The position numbers and the translations under genes were made by a program. A stretch of 64,000 bases of DNA from contig NZ_CP053351.1 in the NCBI RefSeq assembly GCF_013394655.1, forward strand, positions 1,302,001 to 1,366,000. The letters are read 5' to 3'. This stretch comes from Winogradskyella schleiferi (GTDB taxonomy: Bacteria > Bacteroidota > Bacteroidia > Flavobacteriales > Flavobacteriaceae). This document shows, in pieces, positions 54,153 through 61,523 of this stretch; positions within the stretch are counted from its first letter, which is position 1, and every line of letters starts with the position of its first letter. The notes beneath the pieces were generated by a model. It saw only the letters and a list, made by a program, of their open reading frames with translations, made no database searches and had not been told where the DNA came from.

Positions 54153-54257
54153 CCCTTTCCATAGGAAAGGGAACTGTTTGGGTAATTTTAATTAATATTT
54201 AATTTATTTTTTGTCTGACTCGTATTTTTCCGTCTCATCTTGCTTCCTTTTGGGAAG
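54153..54257. repeat. Two small palindromes between serC and serA
   Basis: CCCTTTCC/GGAAAGGG around ATA (54153-54171) and CTTCC/GGAAG around TTTTG (54243-54257) are typical short intergenic palindromes. Neither has a T run. Flanking text such as CCTATCCCTAA is common in such flavobacterial spacers. Confidence 0.5.
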
Positions 54258-54274
54258 GACTGAGGATGGGATTT

Positions 54275-55336
54275 TTAAGCCTTACTCTCCAATTCACTCA
54301 TTACTTCAACCAATGCTTTTACGCTATCCAATGATAAAGCATTGTACATCGAAGCTCTGTAGCCACCAACACTTCTATGACCATTTAAACCATTGATGCC
54401 AGCTTCCTTTACCATCGCTTCAAAGGTTTCCTTTAAGTTTTCATTCTCTAAAGTGAAGGTGGCGTTCATATTGGAACGATCTTCTTTAACAGAATAGCCT
54501 TTAAATAATGGATTTAAATCAATTTCTGAATAGATCAGACTTGCTTTCTTATCATTTTCCGCTTCAATCGCTTTAATGCCACCAAAATCCTTTAGCCATT
54601 GTAAAGTTAACATTGATACATATACCGCAAATACAGGAGGTGTATTGAACATACTTCCTTTGCTGATGTGTACTTTATAATCCATCATAGATGGGATTTT
54701 TCGAGATACTTTGCCTAAAATGTCTTCCTTAACGACTACCAGCGTTGTTCCTGCTGGACCCATATTTTTTTGTGCGCCAGCATAAATTAAATCAAATTGA
54801 GAGAAATCCAATTGACGCGAAAAAATATCACTACTCATATCACATACCATTGGTATTGGCGATTTTGGAAAGCTTTTCATTTGCGTTCCAAAAATGGTAT
54901 TGTTGGATGTACAGTGGAAATAATCGTAATCCTCAGGAATGTCGTAACCTTTTGGTATATAATTATAATTTGCTGATTTTGATGAACCCACTTCGTAAAT
55001 GTCATCGTAAATTTTAGCCTCCTTAATGGCCTTATCTGCCCAAGTACCTGTATTTAAATAACCAGCTCTTTTTTCCAATAAATTAAGGGCTACCATAAGA
55101 AACTGAGTGCTAGCTCCACCTTGCAAAAACAAGGCTTTGTAACCTTTGCCTTGCAATCCTAATAATTCTAAAGCTAAAGACCTAGCGTTTTCCATTACAT
55201 CTACAAATGGTTTGCTACGATGCGATATTTCTAAAAGTGATAAGCCTTCGTCGAAGTCTAAAACTGCTGCCGCTGCTTGTTCCATTACCGATTTTGGTAA
55301 CACACATGGTCCTGCGCTAAAATTATGTTTTTTCAT
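54275..55336 (-). CDS. serC: Phosphoserine aminotransferase
   Basis: PLP enzyme that converts 3-phosphohydroxypyruvate and glutamate to phosphoserine; it also acts in pyridoxine synthesis. The 353 residues show the opening HNFSAGPCVLPKSVMEQAA, LFLQGGASTQFLMVALNLL, CDMSSDIFSR and the PLP-binding Lys in IYAGAQKNMGPAGTTLVVV. The C-terminal GLNGHRSVGGYRASMYNAL is the class V aminotransferase end. It precedes serA on the same strand with 135 bp containing two palindromes. Confidence 0.97.
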   Translation of the reverse strand: MKKHNFSAGPCVLPKSVMEQAAAAVLDFDEGLSLLEISHRSKPFVDVMENARSLALELLGLQGKGYKALFLQGGASTQFLMVALNLLEKRAGYLNTGTWADKAIKEAKIYDDIYEVGSSKSANYNYIPKGYDIPEDYDYFHCTSNNTIFGTQMKSFPKSPIPMVCDMSSDIFSRQLDFSQFDLIYAGAQKNMGPAGTTLVVVKEDILGKVSRKIPSMMDYKVHISKGSMFNTPPVFAVYVSMLTLQWLKDFGGIKAIEAENDKKASLIYSEIDLNPLFKGYSVKEDRSNMNATFTLENENLKETFEAMVKEAGINGLNGHRSVGGYRASMYNALSLDSVKALVEVMSELESKA

Positions 55337-55452
55337 TTTATTCTGAATTTATTTCAGGATCCGTCAAAATCGCCCCTGTTTTTTTATTTTAAACAGCTAC
55401 AAAGGTGCTAATTAATTGCTTAAATTATGTTATGAAATTGATAATTTTTCGG

Positions 55453-56511
55453 CTATATTGTTAACAAGAATTCAATAGTATCTACATTATCTGCGTAATC
55501 CCATAGCGCTGGGTTTTGGGTATGGCCAAATTCGATTTCGTTATTATGGAATCCATTGGCAACAACGCATTGAACCTTATCCTTCTCTGTTTCTAATTTT
55601 TGTTTGAGGTCTTCAGTTGTACTATAATATTCGTAAAAAAGTGTGGCGATAGGCGAGGCATAACTCTCATCTTCTTTAATCATAAGGAATCCATTTTCCA
55701 ACATATTGAACTCACTCATTAAATACACTGCTTTATTGTAATCGTAGTTGTTGGCGTACTTTGTTTGGTGAATGATAGCGTTCCATTTATAGACGGCTTT
55801 AAAAAGCGCTTGGAAATCGTAGTCTTTTGGCACAAATAATTTAGACACATTTCTACAGCCTAAACCATAATATCTAAAGATATCATCAGACAGTGCTTCT
55901 AATTGTTCTTTAGTTTCATTTCCTGTAAGTACAGCAACAGAATTTCTGTTCTTTCTTATGATTGAAGGTTTGTTTTTAAAATAATATTCAAAATAACGCG
56001 CAGTATTATCGCTTCCTGTGGCGATAACAGCATCAAAATTCTCTAATTTTTCTTCCGTAAATTGAATTTTCCCTTTGAATTCTGGTTCTACCACTTCTAA
56101 ATATTTAGCTAAATACGGAAGTAGGTGTTTGTCGTTAGAGGATTGTTTTACCAATACCTTGTGCCCTGAAATTAGTACGCTTAAAAAATCATGAAATCCA
56201 ACTAACGGAATATTTCCGGCCATAATTATGGCAACAGTTTGAGGGTTTTCAATGTTAAACTGATACTTTTCTAACCAATTATTAATGTTGCTTTCAGTCA
56301 GTGCATTAGACCAATTTTCTAATGTGAAATAAATATTACTTTTTGTAAACCAACCATTGGATTCTTGAGCTAATTTCATTTGATGTTTAAAGCCATCAAA
56401 AAATAGGTCATTGGATTCAACATTGTGATCTTTAATGCCTTCTTCGTTCTGAAATTGATTTAAAAAGCGGCCTAATTTTACAAAAGCGTTAATTCTTTGT
56501 TGTAAATCCAT
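55453..56511 (-). CDS. LuxC-like acyl-CoA reductase
   Basis: A 352-residue aldehyde-dehydrogenase-fold protein of the acyl-CoA reductase family. The start MDLQQRINAFVKLGRF was chosen; an upstream ATG adds a basic tail that crosses the promoter side. The nucleotide-binding strand VAIIMAGNIPLVGFHDFLS, AVIATGSDNTARYFEYYF and the catalytic Cys in YYGLGCRNVSKLFVP are visible. It should reduce an acyl-CoA to an aldehyde. Its place between serC and a divergent ferredoxin is a frequent flavobacterial arrangement, but its physiological substrate is unknown. Confidence 0.88.
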   Translation of the reverse strand: MDLQQRINAFVKLGRFLNQFQNEEGIKDHNVESNDLFFDGFKHQMKLAQESNGWFTKSNIYFTLENWSNALTESNINNWLEKYQFNIENPQTVAIIMAGNIPLVGFHDFLSVLISGHKVLVKQSSNDKHLLPYLAKYLEVVEPEFKGKIQFTEEKLENFDAVIATGSDNTARYFEYYFKNKPSIIRKNRNSVAVLTGNETKEQLEALSDDIFRYYGLGCRNVSKLFVPKDYDFQALFKAVYKWNAIIHQTKYANNYDYNKAVYLMSEFNMLENGFLMIKEDESYASPIATLFYEYYSTTEDLKQKLETEKDKVQCVVANGFHNNEIEFGHTQNPALWDYADNVDTIEFLLTI

Positions 56512-56576
56512 ATATGGTTTGGTTATGCGATGTTTTGGCTTTATTTTTGTGTTCGTTTTAGCTGACAAGGCGATTG

Positions 56577-56606
56577 CAAAATTAAGCAAACGAAATGAGC
56601 AACAAA
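56577..56606 (-). promoter_or_regulatory. Promoter of the acyl-CoA reductase gene
   Basis: On the minus strand TTTTTG precedes TAATTTTG with an 18-bp gap, a good match to the Bacteroidota promoter pattern. It lies 66 bp before the chosen ATG. Confidence 0.6.
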
Positions 56607-56704
56607 AAGGTTTAATTCATTAAAAGGATTAAAATTTGCGAATTCAATCTGACCTTTAGAGAATTATAACGAACAGATTAAAAAAAGAAAAACATAAAAA
56701 TACT

Positions 56705-57061
56705 ATGGCAATAATAATCACTGACGAATGTATAAATTGTGGCGCATGTGAGCCAGAATGTCCAAATACTGCTATTTACGAAGGTGCAGATGATTGGCGC
56801 TATTCTGATGGTACAAGTTTATCTGGTAAAGTCGTTTTGCCAAGTGGTAAAGAAGTAGATGCAGACGAAACACAAGAACCTATTGATGATGAAGTTTATT
56901 ATATAGCTCCAGATAAGTGCACGGAATGCATGGGCTTTCATGAGGAACCGCAATGTGCGGCAGTATGTCCAGTGGATTGCTGTGTGCCAGATGAAGATCA
57001 TGTAGAATCGGAAGAGGTGTTATTGGCTAAGCAGAAGTTTATGCATCCTGAAGAAGGATAA
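56705..57061 (+). CDS. 4Fe-4S dicluster ferredoxin
   Basis: A 118-residue ferredoxin with two cluster motifs. The first is [19 protein letters not shown] (Cys at about 9, 12, 15, 19). The second is [22 protein letters not shown] with a long insertion between the second and third Cys, as in Allochromatium-type low-potential ferredoxins. An insertion of about 45 residues between the motifs ([20 protein letters not shown]) is also typical of the flavobacterial form. It serves as a soluble electron carrier. It is divergent from the acyl-CoA reductase gene, which may draw electrons elsewhere. Confidence 0.94.
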   Translation: MAIIITDECINCGACEPECPNTAIYEGADDWRYSDGTSLSGKVVLPSGKEVDADETQEPIDDEVYYIAPDKCTECMGFHEEPQCAAVCPVDCCVPDEDHVESEEVLLAKQKFMHPEEG

Positions 57062-57093
57062 TTAATAGTTATAAAATTAAAAATGAATAATTG

Positions 57094-57122
57094 AATCCTG
57101 GGTCTTTGGCTTGGGATTTTTT
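57094..57122 (+). terminator. Terminator after the ferredoxin gene
   Basis: AATCCTGGGTC and GGCTTGGGATT pair over 11 positions, several as G-U in RNA, around TTT, followed by a T run. Confidence 0.75.
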
Positions 57123-57151
57123 GTATTATAAACGGTTTGTTTAATACTGAT

Positions 57152-57215
57152 TATACGATATATAATCGGTGTATAGTCGGCATATAGTCGATATATAATT
57201 TGTCTATAGGTTGTT
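57152..57215. repeat. Array of 11-bp repeats
   Basis: Units begin TATA at 57161, 57172, 57183, 57194 and 57205, exactly 11 bp apart: TATAATCGGTG, TATAGTCGGCA, TATAGTCGATA, TATAATTTGTC, TATAGGTTGTT. A shorter TATACGATA precedes them. Spacing of one helical turn places every unit on the same DNA face. It lies 47 bp before the ATG of the next gene. Confidence 0.7.
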
Positions 57216-57261
57216 TATTTATTCTTTTTTATATCTTTAGTATCTTGAAAATGTGTGCGTT

Positions 57262-57999
57262 ATGGCAAAACAGGCTGGAATTGTATTTTTTGAAGGTACT
57301 TTGGGTGGTATTAATTTTTATTATCGCAAGGGCGTGCCTACTGCACGGCGTGCTGGTAGTGGCTTTACTGCTAAGGCGATAAAGACGAGTCCAAGTATGG
57401 CGCGTGTGCGCGAAAGCAATAGTGAATTTGCTGGTTGCTCGGGAGTGAATAAGCATTTTAAACGTGCCATTGTGCCATTTACTACTGGTTATAAGGATGG
57501 GACTTTGCATAGTAGGTTGATGCGTTTGTTTCTTGGTATAAAAGATTTGGATTTGACGTCTGAGCGCGGTAAACGTAAGGTAAGTGTTGGATATACTAAT
57601 GACCTGGGTAAGGGTTTGCTTAAAGCTTTTGTAATATGTACTGCCCGCCCTAAATTGTTTGACTGTGTTTATGATTTTGATTGGGATAACTTGGTGTTTT
57701 ACGTAAGTCAGTTTAGTGTTGCTGCGGCTAAATTTCCGAAAGGGGCTGATGTTATGGAAATAGTGGTTGGGGTAGTACGTTTCGATTTTGAAACCTATGC
57801 TTATAGCCAAACCATGGCAGAACCTATTTTGATTGGGCGCGATTTTGATGTTACAGATTTTGACCTTAGCGTAAACGGATTGCCTTCGGGTGATGGGGCT
57901 TTGATAGCTGTGGCGCGTGTGGCGTTTTATCAGGAGGTTAATGGTGAAAAGTATTTATTACCTGGTGGTGATGGTTTTGGAATTAGCTTATTTAATTAA
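57262..57999 (+). CDS. Unknown protein of a Bacteroidota MAKQ-type family, 245 aa
   Basis: The ATG giving MAKQAGIVFFEGTLGGINFY was chosen over a GTG three codons upstream. The N-terminus, with FYYRKGVPTARRAGSG and SPSMARVRESNSEFAG, matches my memory of a Bacteroidota family of unknown function that occurs in several copies per genome. The middle has GYTNDLGKGLLKAFV, and the C-terminus is beta-rich. GC content is visibly higher than in its neighbours (e.g. ARRAGSG is coded with CGG, CGT and GGC), which suggests acquisition. An 11-bp repeat array precedes it. No function can be assigned. Confidence 0.75.
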   Translation: MAKQAGIVFFEGTLGGINFYYRKGVPTARRAGSGFTAKAIKTSPSMARVRESNSEFAGCSGVNKHFKRAIVPFTTGYKDGTLHSRLMRLFLGIKDLDLTSERGKRKVSVGYTNDLGKGLLKAFVICTARPKLFDCVYDFDWDNLVFYVSQFSVAAAKFPKGADVMEIVVGVVRFDFETYAYSQTMAEPILIGRDFDVTDFDLSVNGLPSGDGALIAVARVAFYQEVNGEKYLLPGGDGFGISLFN

Positions 58000-58000
58000 C

Positions 58001-58084
58001 ATGGATATGCCCTTAGAAAAAGCCCTACGGAAGCGTGACAAACGCTTTTTACCTGCGGCCTATAGCCTTATTGAGATATGCTAA
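58001..58084 (+). CDS. Possible 27-aa ORF after the MAKQ-type gene
   Basis: Directly after the preceding stop a frame reads MDMPLEKALRKRDKRFLPAA and continues YSLIEIC to a TAA. Its composition is protein-like and higher in GC, as in the gene before it. It may be the start of a truncated second gene of the same acquired unit or chance. The following 180 bp hold small hairpins (TACGTA/TACGTA around AAGC near 58130; GACTTT/AAAGTC near 58158) and no other gene. Confidence 0.25.
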   Translation: MDMPLEKALRKRDKRFLPAAYSLIEIC

Positions 58085-58260
58085 ACGATTAGCAATTTTA
58101 ATCTGCTGTAAAAACAGAAACATACGTTTATATAAAAAATACGTAAAGCTACGTATTGACTTTCTTTTTTAAAAAGTCGAACTTCGCATATCAATAGACC
58201 CAAAACGTGCAGACTTAATCGAAATAACGTTATTTTTATAGCTTGAGTAACGTTATACGA

Positions 58261-58272
58261 GTGTTGTGCATA
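58261..58272. repeat. Left boundary repeat of a two-gene cassette
   Basis: GTGTTGTGCATA is the exact inverted copy of TATGCACAACAC at 59057-59068. The two enclose a pair of small genes. The GTTGTGC core also ends both copies of the structured repeat further right. Confidence 0.6.
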
Positions 58273-58294
58273 ATTTACCAAAACACTATAAAAA

Positions 58295-58645
58295 TTGACA
58301 TTTAAGGAAATTTATAATCTGACAATTAAATATTATCCATCTGAGATTGATATTTCGGACGGAATAATGGTTGAGAAAGATAGTAGGAATTTTAAAACTT
58401 TATCGGACTCTTGGGATGACGCCGAAATAAAAACTAAAAATGAATCTGATTTTATAAAGTTGATGGTTTGGGCAATTTTTTGCGCTTATCACAAAAAAGC
58501 AATAGAAAACTTTATGAACGGAAAAAAGACTGTTTCTCTGACCGAATTGGATATGAAATATCTGAAATACAAGTTTGAAGAAAGCTTACTAAATAAGGAA
58601 TCTGACTATTATGCTGAATCAAGACGACAATACAGAATTGAATAA
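58295..58645 (+). CDS. Unknown small protein, 116 aa, TTG start
   Basis: The frame opens with TTG (MTFKEIYNLTIKYYPSEIDI). No ATG is available before residue 25, and the coding pattern begins right after the cassette boundary. The protein is soluble and helical (WAIFCAYHKKAIENFM, KYLKYKFEESLLNKESDYY), with no domain I recognise. It sits 22 bp after the boundary repeat and 13 bp before the next gene, so both are probably read together. It may be immunity-like or regulatory, but nothing shows that. Confidence 0.5.
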   Translation: MTFKEIYNLTIKYYPSEIDISDGIMVEKDSRNFKTLSDSWDDAEIKTKNESDFIKLMVWAIFCAYHKKAIENFMNGKKTVSLTELDMKYLKYKFEESLLNKESDYYAESRRQYRIE

Positions 58646-58658
58646 AAAACTACAATAA

Positions 58659-59048
58659 ATGAAAAAAATATTCATCTTGACTTTACTCTCATTTTTCGGT
58701 TGTAAAAACAACCCAATTTGTACTGTGAACGAAAATAACGCTGGAAAAGAAATTTATGATTTGGACGAGGCGACTTGTTTCATTGCATTAAAGCTAAATA
58801 AGAAAAAATCTGACTTGAATTTGATTCGTGAAGCTCTGGTTGCTGAAATAAACTTTATGGATAAAATCGGACTTAACTCTGACAATCCGAACCCTGAAAA
58901 CGAAACTGACTCTAATGTCGAATTGTATATAAATCAAATGGTAGAATATGCTCTGAATGAGGAAAAAGTTGGCCTGACAAAAAAGGAATTACAGGAAATC
59001 TATAATGCAGAAATTGAGTATTTAATATTTATCGGAGTTGCGGGTTAA
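58659..59048 (+). CDS. Small lipoprotein, 129 aa
   Basis: A short signal peptide with lipobox LSFFGC places the lipidated Cys at about residue 15. The mature part is acidic and helical (LDEATCFIALKLNKKKSDLN, LTKKELQEIYNAEIEYL). A second Cys pair (CTV, ATCF) could form a disulfide. The family is not recognised. It is the second gene of the two-gene cassette and ends 8 bp before the right boundary repeat. Confidence 0.65.
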   Translation: MKKIFILTLLSFFGCKNNPICTVNENNAGKEIYDLDEATCFIALKLNKKKSDLNLIREALVAEINFMDKIGLNSDNPNPENETDSNVELYINQMVEYALNEEKVGLTKKELQEIYNAEIEYLIFIGVAG

Positions 59049-59056
59049 GAAAAAAC

Positions 59057-59196
59057 TATGCACAACACCTTGTATAATTCATTGCTAGTACTCGCCTATT
59101 TACGAAAATCCTCGCGGATTTTCCTCTGGTTCGTTTTTGTTTACTAACTTAGTCCTAGCCAACGCAACTGAACCATACACGAAACCGTTGTGTGCA
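59057..59196. repeat. Structured intergenic repeat, copy A
   Basis: The element runs from TGCACAACAC to GTTGTGTGCA. Its centre is a perfect hairpin GAAAATCC/GGATTTTC around TCGC (59104-59123). TTGTAT near the left end can pair with ATACAC near the right. It shares long stretches with copy B at 62.7 kb (e.g. ATTGCTAGT, TTTACTAA, AACCATA) and separates two gene cassettes. It has no ORF. Confidence 0.72.
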
Positions 59197-59210
59197 ACCT
59201 GAAAAACTGA

Positions 59211-60080
59211 ATGAATAACGAACAAACTGCAATACGAACTACATATTTTAGCATAATTGGAAACACCAGTTTAGCTTTGATTAAAGGACTTGCAGGATTC
59301 TTTGGTAATTCATATGCGCTCATTGCTGATGCAATAGAATCAACAACCGATATTTTCTCTTCTCTACTTGTATTATTTGGTTTAAAATATGCCAAACGAC
59401 CAGCAGACAAAAATCATCCATACGGACACGGAAAAATTGAACCGCTAATAACATTCTTAGTAGTAGCTTTTCTTGTAACATCAGCAACTATTATTGCCTA
59501 CGAAAGCATTCAAAATATTCAGACGCCTCATAAGGTTCCAAAATCTTGGACTTTGATTGTACTTGGTGTAATTATCATATGGAAAGAAGTGTCCTTTAGA
59601 ATAGTAATAAAAAAAAGTAAGGAGACAAATAGCACTTCACTCAAGGCAGATGCTTGGCACCATAGAAGTGATGCAATTACTTCAATTATGGCATTCATAG
59701 GAATTTCTATCGCTTTAATTTTCGGAAAAGGATATGAAACGGCTGACGATTGGGCAGCTTTATTAGCTTCTGCTTTTATTTTATACAATAGCTATTTGAT
59801 TTTTAGACCTGCTTTAGGAGAAATTATGGATGAGCATTTATATGATGACCTATTGGAAGAAATTCGAGAAGAATCTTTAAAAGTCAAAGGTGTAGTTGGA
59901 ACAGAAAAATGTTTTATTCGAAAAGCAGGAATGAAATACCACGTTGATTTACACGCAATTGTTAATGGAGAAATTTCTGTTAAGGATGGCCACGATATTG
60001 CACATTATTTAAAGGACCATTTACGCAATGAAATACCAAATTTAGGACACGTTTTAATACATATTGAACCAGATAAATAA
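59211..60080 (+). CDS. Cation diffusion facilitator family transporter
   Basis: A 289-residue CDF exporter of divalent metals. Six membrane segments cover about residues 10-190. The transport-site motifs are ADAIESTTD in segment 2 and WHHRSD in segment 5, which gives the HxxxD site. A cytoplasmic C-terminal domain follows (GVVGTEKCFIRKAGMKYHVD LHAIV). RPADKNHPYGHGKIEPL is the family loop after segment 2. Metal specificity (Zn, Fe, Co, Mn) is not certain by eye. It opens a cassette whose left edge is the structured repeat, and a Crp/Fnr gene follows after 3 bp. Confidence 0.93.
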   Translation: MNNEQTAIRTTYFSIIGNTSLALIKGLAGFFGNSYALIADAIESTTDIFSSLLVLFGLKYAKRPADKNHPYGHGKIEPLITFLVVAFLVTSATIIAYESIQNIQTPHKVPKSWTLIVLGVIIIWKEVSFRIVIKKSKETNSTSLKADAWHHRSDAITSIMAFIGISIALIFGKGYETADDWAALLASAFILYNSYLIFRPALGEIMDEHLYDDLLEEIREESLKVKGVVGTEKCFIRKAGMKYHVDLHAIVNGEISVKDGHDIAHYLKDHLRNEIPNLGHVLIHIEPDK

Positions 60081-60083
60081 AGA

Positions 60084-60710
60084 ATGGAACTTGACAGAAA
60101 AATATTATCCTTTCTTAAACCTGATTTGGTTGAAAAAATACTGCAAGAATCTAGCATTAAGGAATTTCCAAAAGGAAGTGAAATTTTAAGGGAACAACAG
60201 TATGTCAAAGTTTTACCGATTGTTGTTAATGGCCTGATAAAAGTATATTCAAGATTTGATGAGAAAGAATTGCTACTCTACTATATCGAATCTGCCCAAA
60301 GCTGCGTAATGTCTTTTTATGCGGCTTTAAAAAATACACCGAGTAAAGTATTTGCACAAACAGAAGAAGATTCAACAGTTCTTTTGTTACCCGTTCATTT
60401 ATTACCAACTTGGTTAAAAGAATACCCAGACTTCAATGAACTTTTCTACAATCAGTTTAATCTGAGATATACGGAGCTATTAGACACAATAGGTAGTTTG
60501 TTATTAGATAAGATGGATAAAAGACTCTACGAACATTTAAAGAAGAAAACTAAATTAAGTCATAACAATTCTGTCAATATGAGTCATTCCCAAATAGCGA
60601 ATGAATTAGGAACTGCTCGTGAAGTAGTTACTAGAGTTTTAAAAAAGCTTGAAACAGATGGGAAAGTTGAACAAAAGTCAGGTAAAATAAGAATTATTGA
60701 CGAGTGGTGA
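60084..60710 (+). CDS. Crp/Fnr family transcriptional regulator
   Basis: A 208-residue regulator. The N-terminal cyclic-nucleotide-binding-like beta roll covers about residues 15-120 (FPKGSEILREQQYVKVLPIV). The dimer helix follows and the winged helix-turn-helix has SHSQIANELGTAREVVTRVL as recognition region. No N-terminal Cys cluster for an FeS centre is present, so it is not a typical Fnr. The ligand is unknown. It starts 3 bp after the CDF stop, and a palindrome overlapping its own stop codon may be its operator for the next gene. Confidence 0.93.
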   Translation: MELDRKILSFLKPDLVEKILQESSIKEFPKGSEILREQQYVKVLPIVVNGLIKVYSRFDEKELLLYYIESAQSCVMSFYAALKNTPSKVFAQTEEDSTVLLLPVHLLPTWLKEYPDFNELFYNQFNLRYTELLDTIGSLLLDKMDKRLYEHLKKKTKLSHNNSVNMSHSQIANELGTAREVVTRVLKKLETDGKVEQKSGKIRIIDEW

Positions 60711-60750
60711 CTACAGTCACTGCATATCTCTAGAAGACTATTTACCTTTG
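60707..60750 (+). promoter_or_regulatory. Palindromic operator and promoter of the DUF2892 gene
   Basis: GTGACT AC AGTCAC (60707-60720) is a perfect 6-2-6 palindrome, followed by TACCTTTG (60743-60750), an exact TAnnTTTG box. A start point about 5 bp after that box would place the palindrome centre near -42, the position of class II Crp-family activation. No -33 TTG is seen, which also fits an activator-dependent promoter. Confidence 0.55.
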
Positions 60751-60785
60751 TAAGGTAATATTTCAATAATTTAAAATTTTCAATT

Positions 60786-60995
60786 ATGACAAAAAATATG
60801 GGTTCAGCAGACAGAATTATAAGAGTTATAATCGCTGCAATAGTTGGTATTCTTTATTTTACAGGAACAATATCAGGTACATTAGGTATTGTTTTATTGG
60901 TGCTTGCAGGAGTTTTCGTTTTAACAAGTGTGATTAGCTTTTGTCCACTTTATGCACCGTTTGGAATCAAAACATGTCCTGCAAAAGATAAATAA
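60786..60995 (+). CDS. DUF2892 inner membrane protein
   Basis: A 69-residue protein with the DUF2892/YgaP-type layout: MTKNMGSADRIIRVIIAAIVG, two membrane segments (about 12-28 and 34-52), and CPLYAPFGIKTCPAKDK after the second. Family members accompany sulfur-transfer and redox genes, but their role is unclear. It lies after the Crp/Fnr gene with a palindromic operator and its own promoter between, so it is probably a target of that regulator. Confidence 0.9.
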   Translation: MTKNMGSADRIIRVIIAAIVGILYFTGTISGTLGIVLLVLAGVFVLTSVISFCPLYAPFGIKTCPAKDK

Positions 60996-61002
60996 TTAGA
61001 CT

Positions 61003-61476
61003 ATGAAAATGATAAAATTAACATCAATAATAGTAGGAATATTTAGCTTGCTATTTGTTGTGTCTTGTAGTAAGGATGATGATAACCCAACTGATGATAA
61101 TCCAACTAATAATACCCAAACTACGGTACAAAGTAATGTTCAAAGTGGAATTTGGAGAATAACTAAATTTATTGACTCGGGAACAGATGAAACTAATCAT
61201 TTCCAAGGTTACAACTTCACATTTAATAGTACAGGCGTTTTAAACGCAAATAATGGAACTAATAATTATGACGGAACTTGGAGTATTACAGATAGTAATA
61301 GTAATGATGATAGTCAAGACGATTTGGACTTTAATATCAATTTCAATTTGACTAATGATTTTGAAGATTTGAATGATGATTGGGATTTTATCTCTCAATC
61401 CTCTACAAAAATTGGACTAATAGATGTTAGTGGAGGACATGGTGGTACTGATTATCTTACATTTGAGAAAAATTAA
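61003..61476 (+). CDS. Lipocalin-like lipoprotein, 157 aa
   Basis: The signal peptide ends at LLFVVSCSKDDDNP, a strong lipobox. The Asp right after the Cys region and the acidic linker fit surface-exported lipoproteins of Bacteroidota. The mature part starts with SGIWRITKFIDSGTDETNHF and YNFTFNSTGVLNANNGTNNY, the beta pattern of lipocalin-like proteins, and is extremely rich in Asn and Asp. The ligand is unknown. It begins 7 bp after the DUF2892 stop. Confidence 0.82.
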   Translation: MKMIKLTSIIVGIFSLLFVVSCSKDDDNPTDDNPTNNTQTTVQSNVQSGIWRITKFIDSGTDETNHFQGYNFTFNSTGVLNANNGTNNYDGTWSITDSNSNDDSQDDLDFNINFNLTNDFEDLNDDWDFISQSSTKIGLIDVSGGHGGTDYLTFEKN

Positions 61477-61523
61477 AGGCAGCACACAACAAAGTACTGT
61501 GGTAAAAAACAAGTAAAATCCAT

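Noticed and set aside
57152..57215. CRISPR array
   Set aside because: The units are 11 bp, directly abutting and without spacers, and no cas gene is present.
57229..57810. Antisense 193-residue frame
   Set aside because: It lies opposite the MAKQ-type gene, is full of Thr, Ile, His and Lys without fold-like pattern, and extends over the other gene's promoter.
59057..59196. Integron attC site
   Set aside because: The ends read GCACAAC and GTTGTGC, not the attC cores RYYYAAC/GTTRRRY, and no integron integrase is in the window. I describe it as a structured repeat instead.
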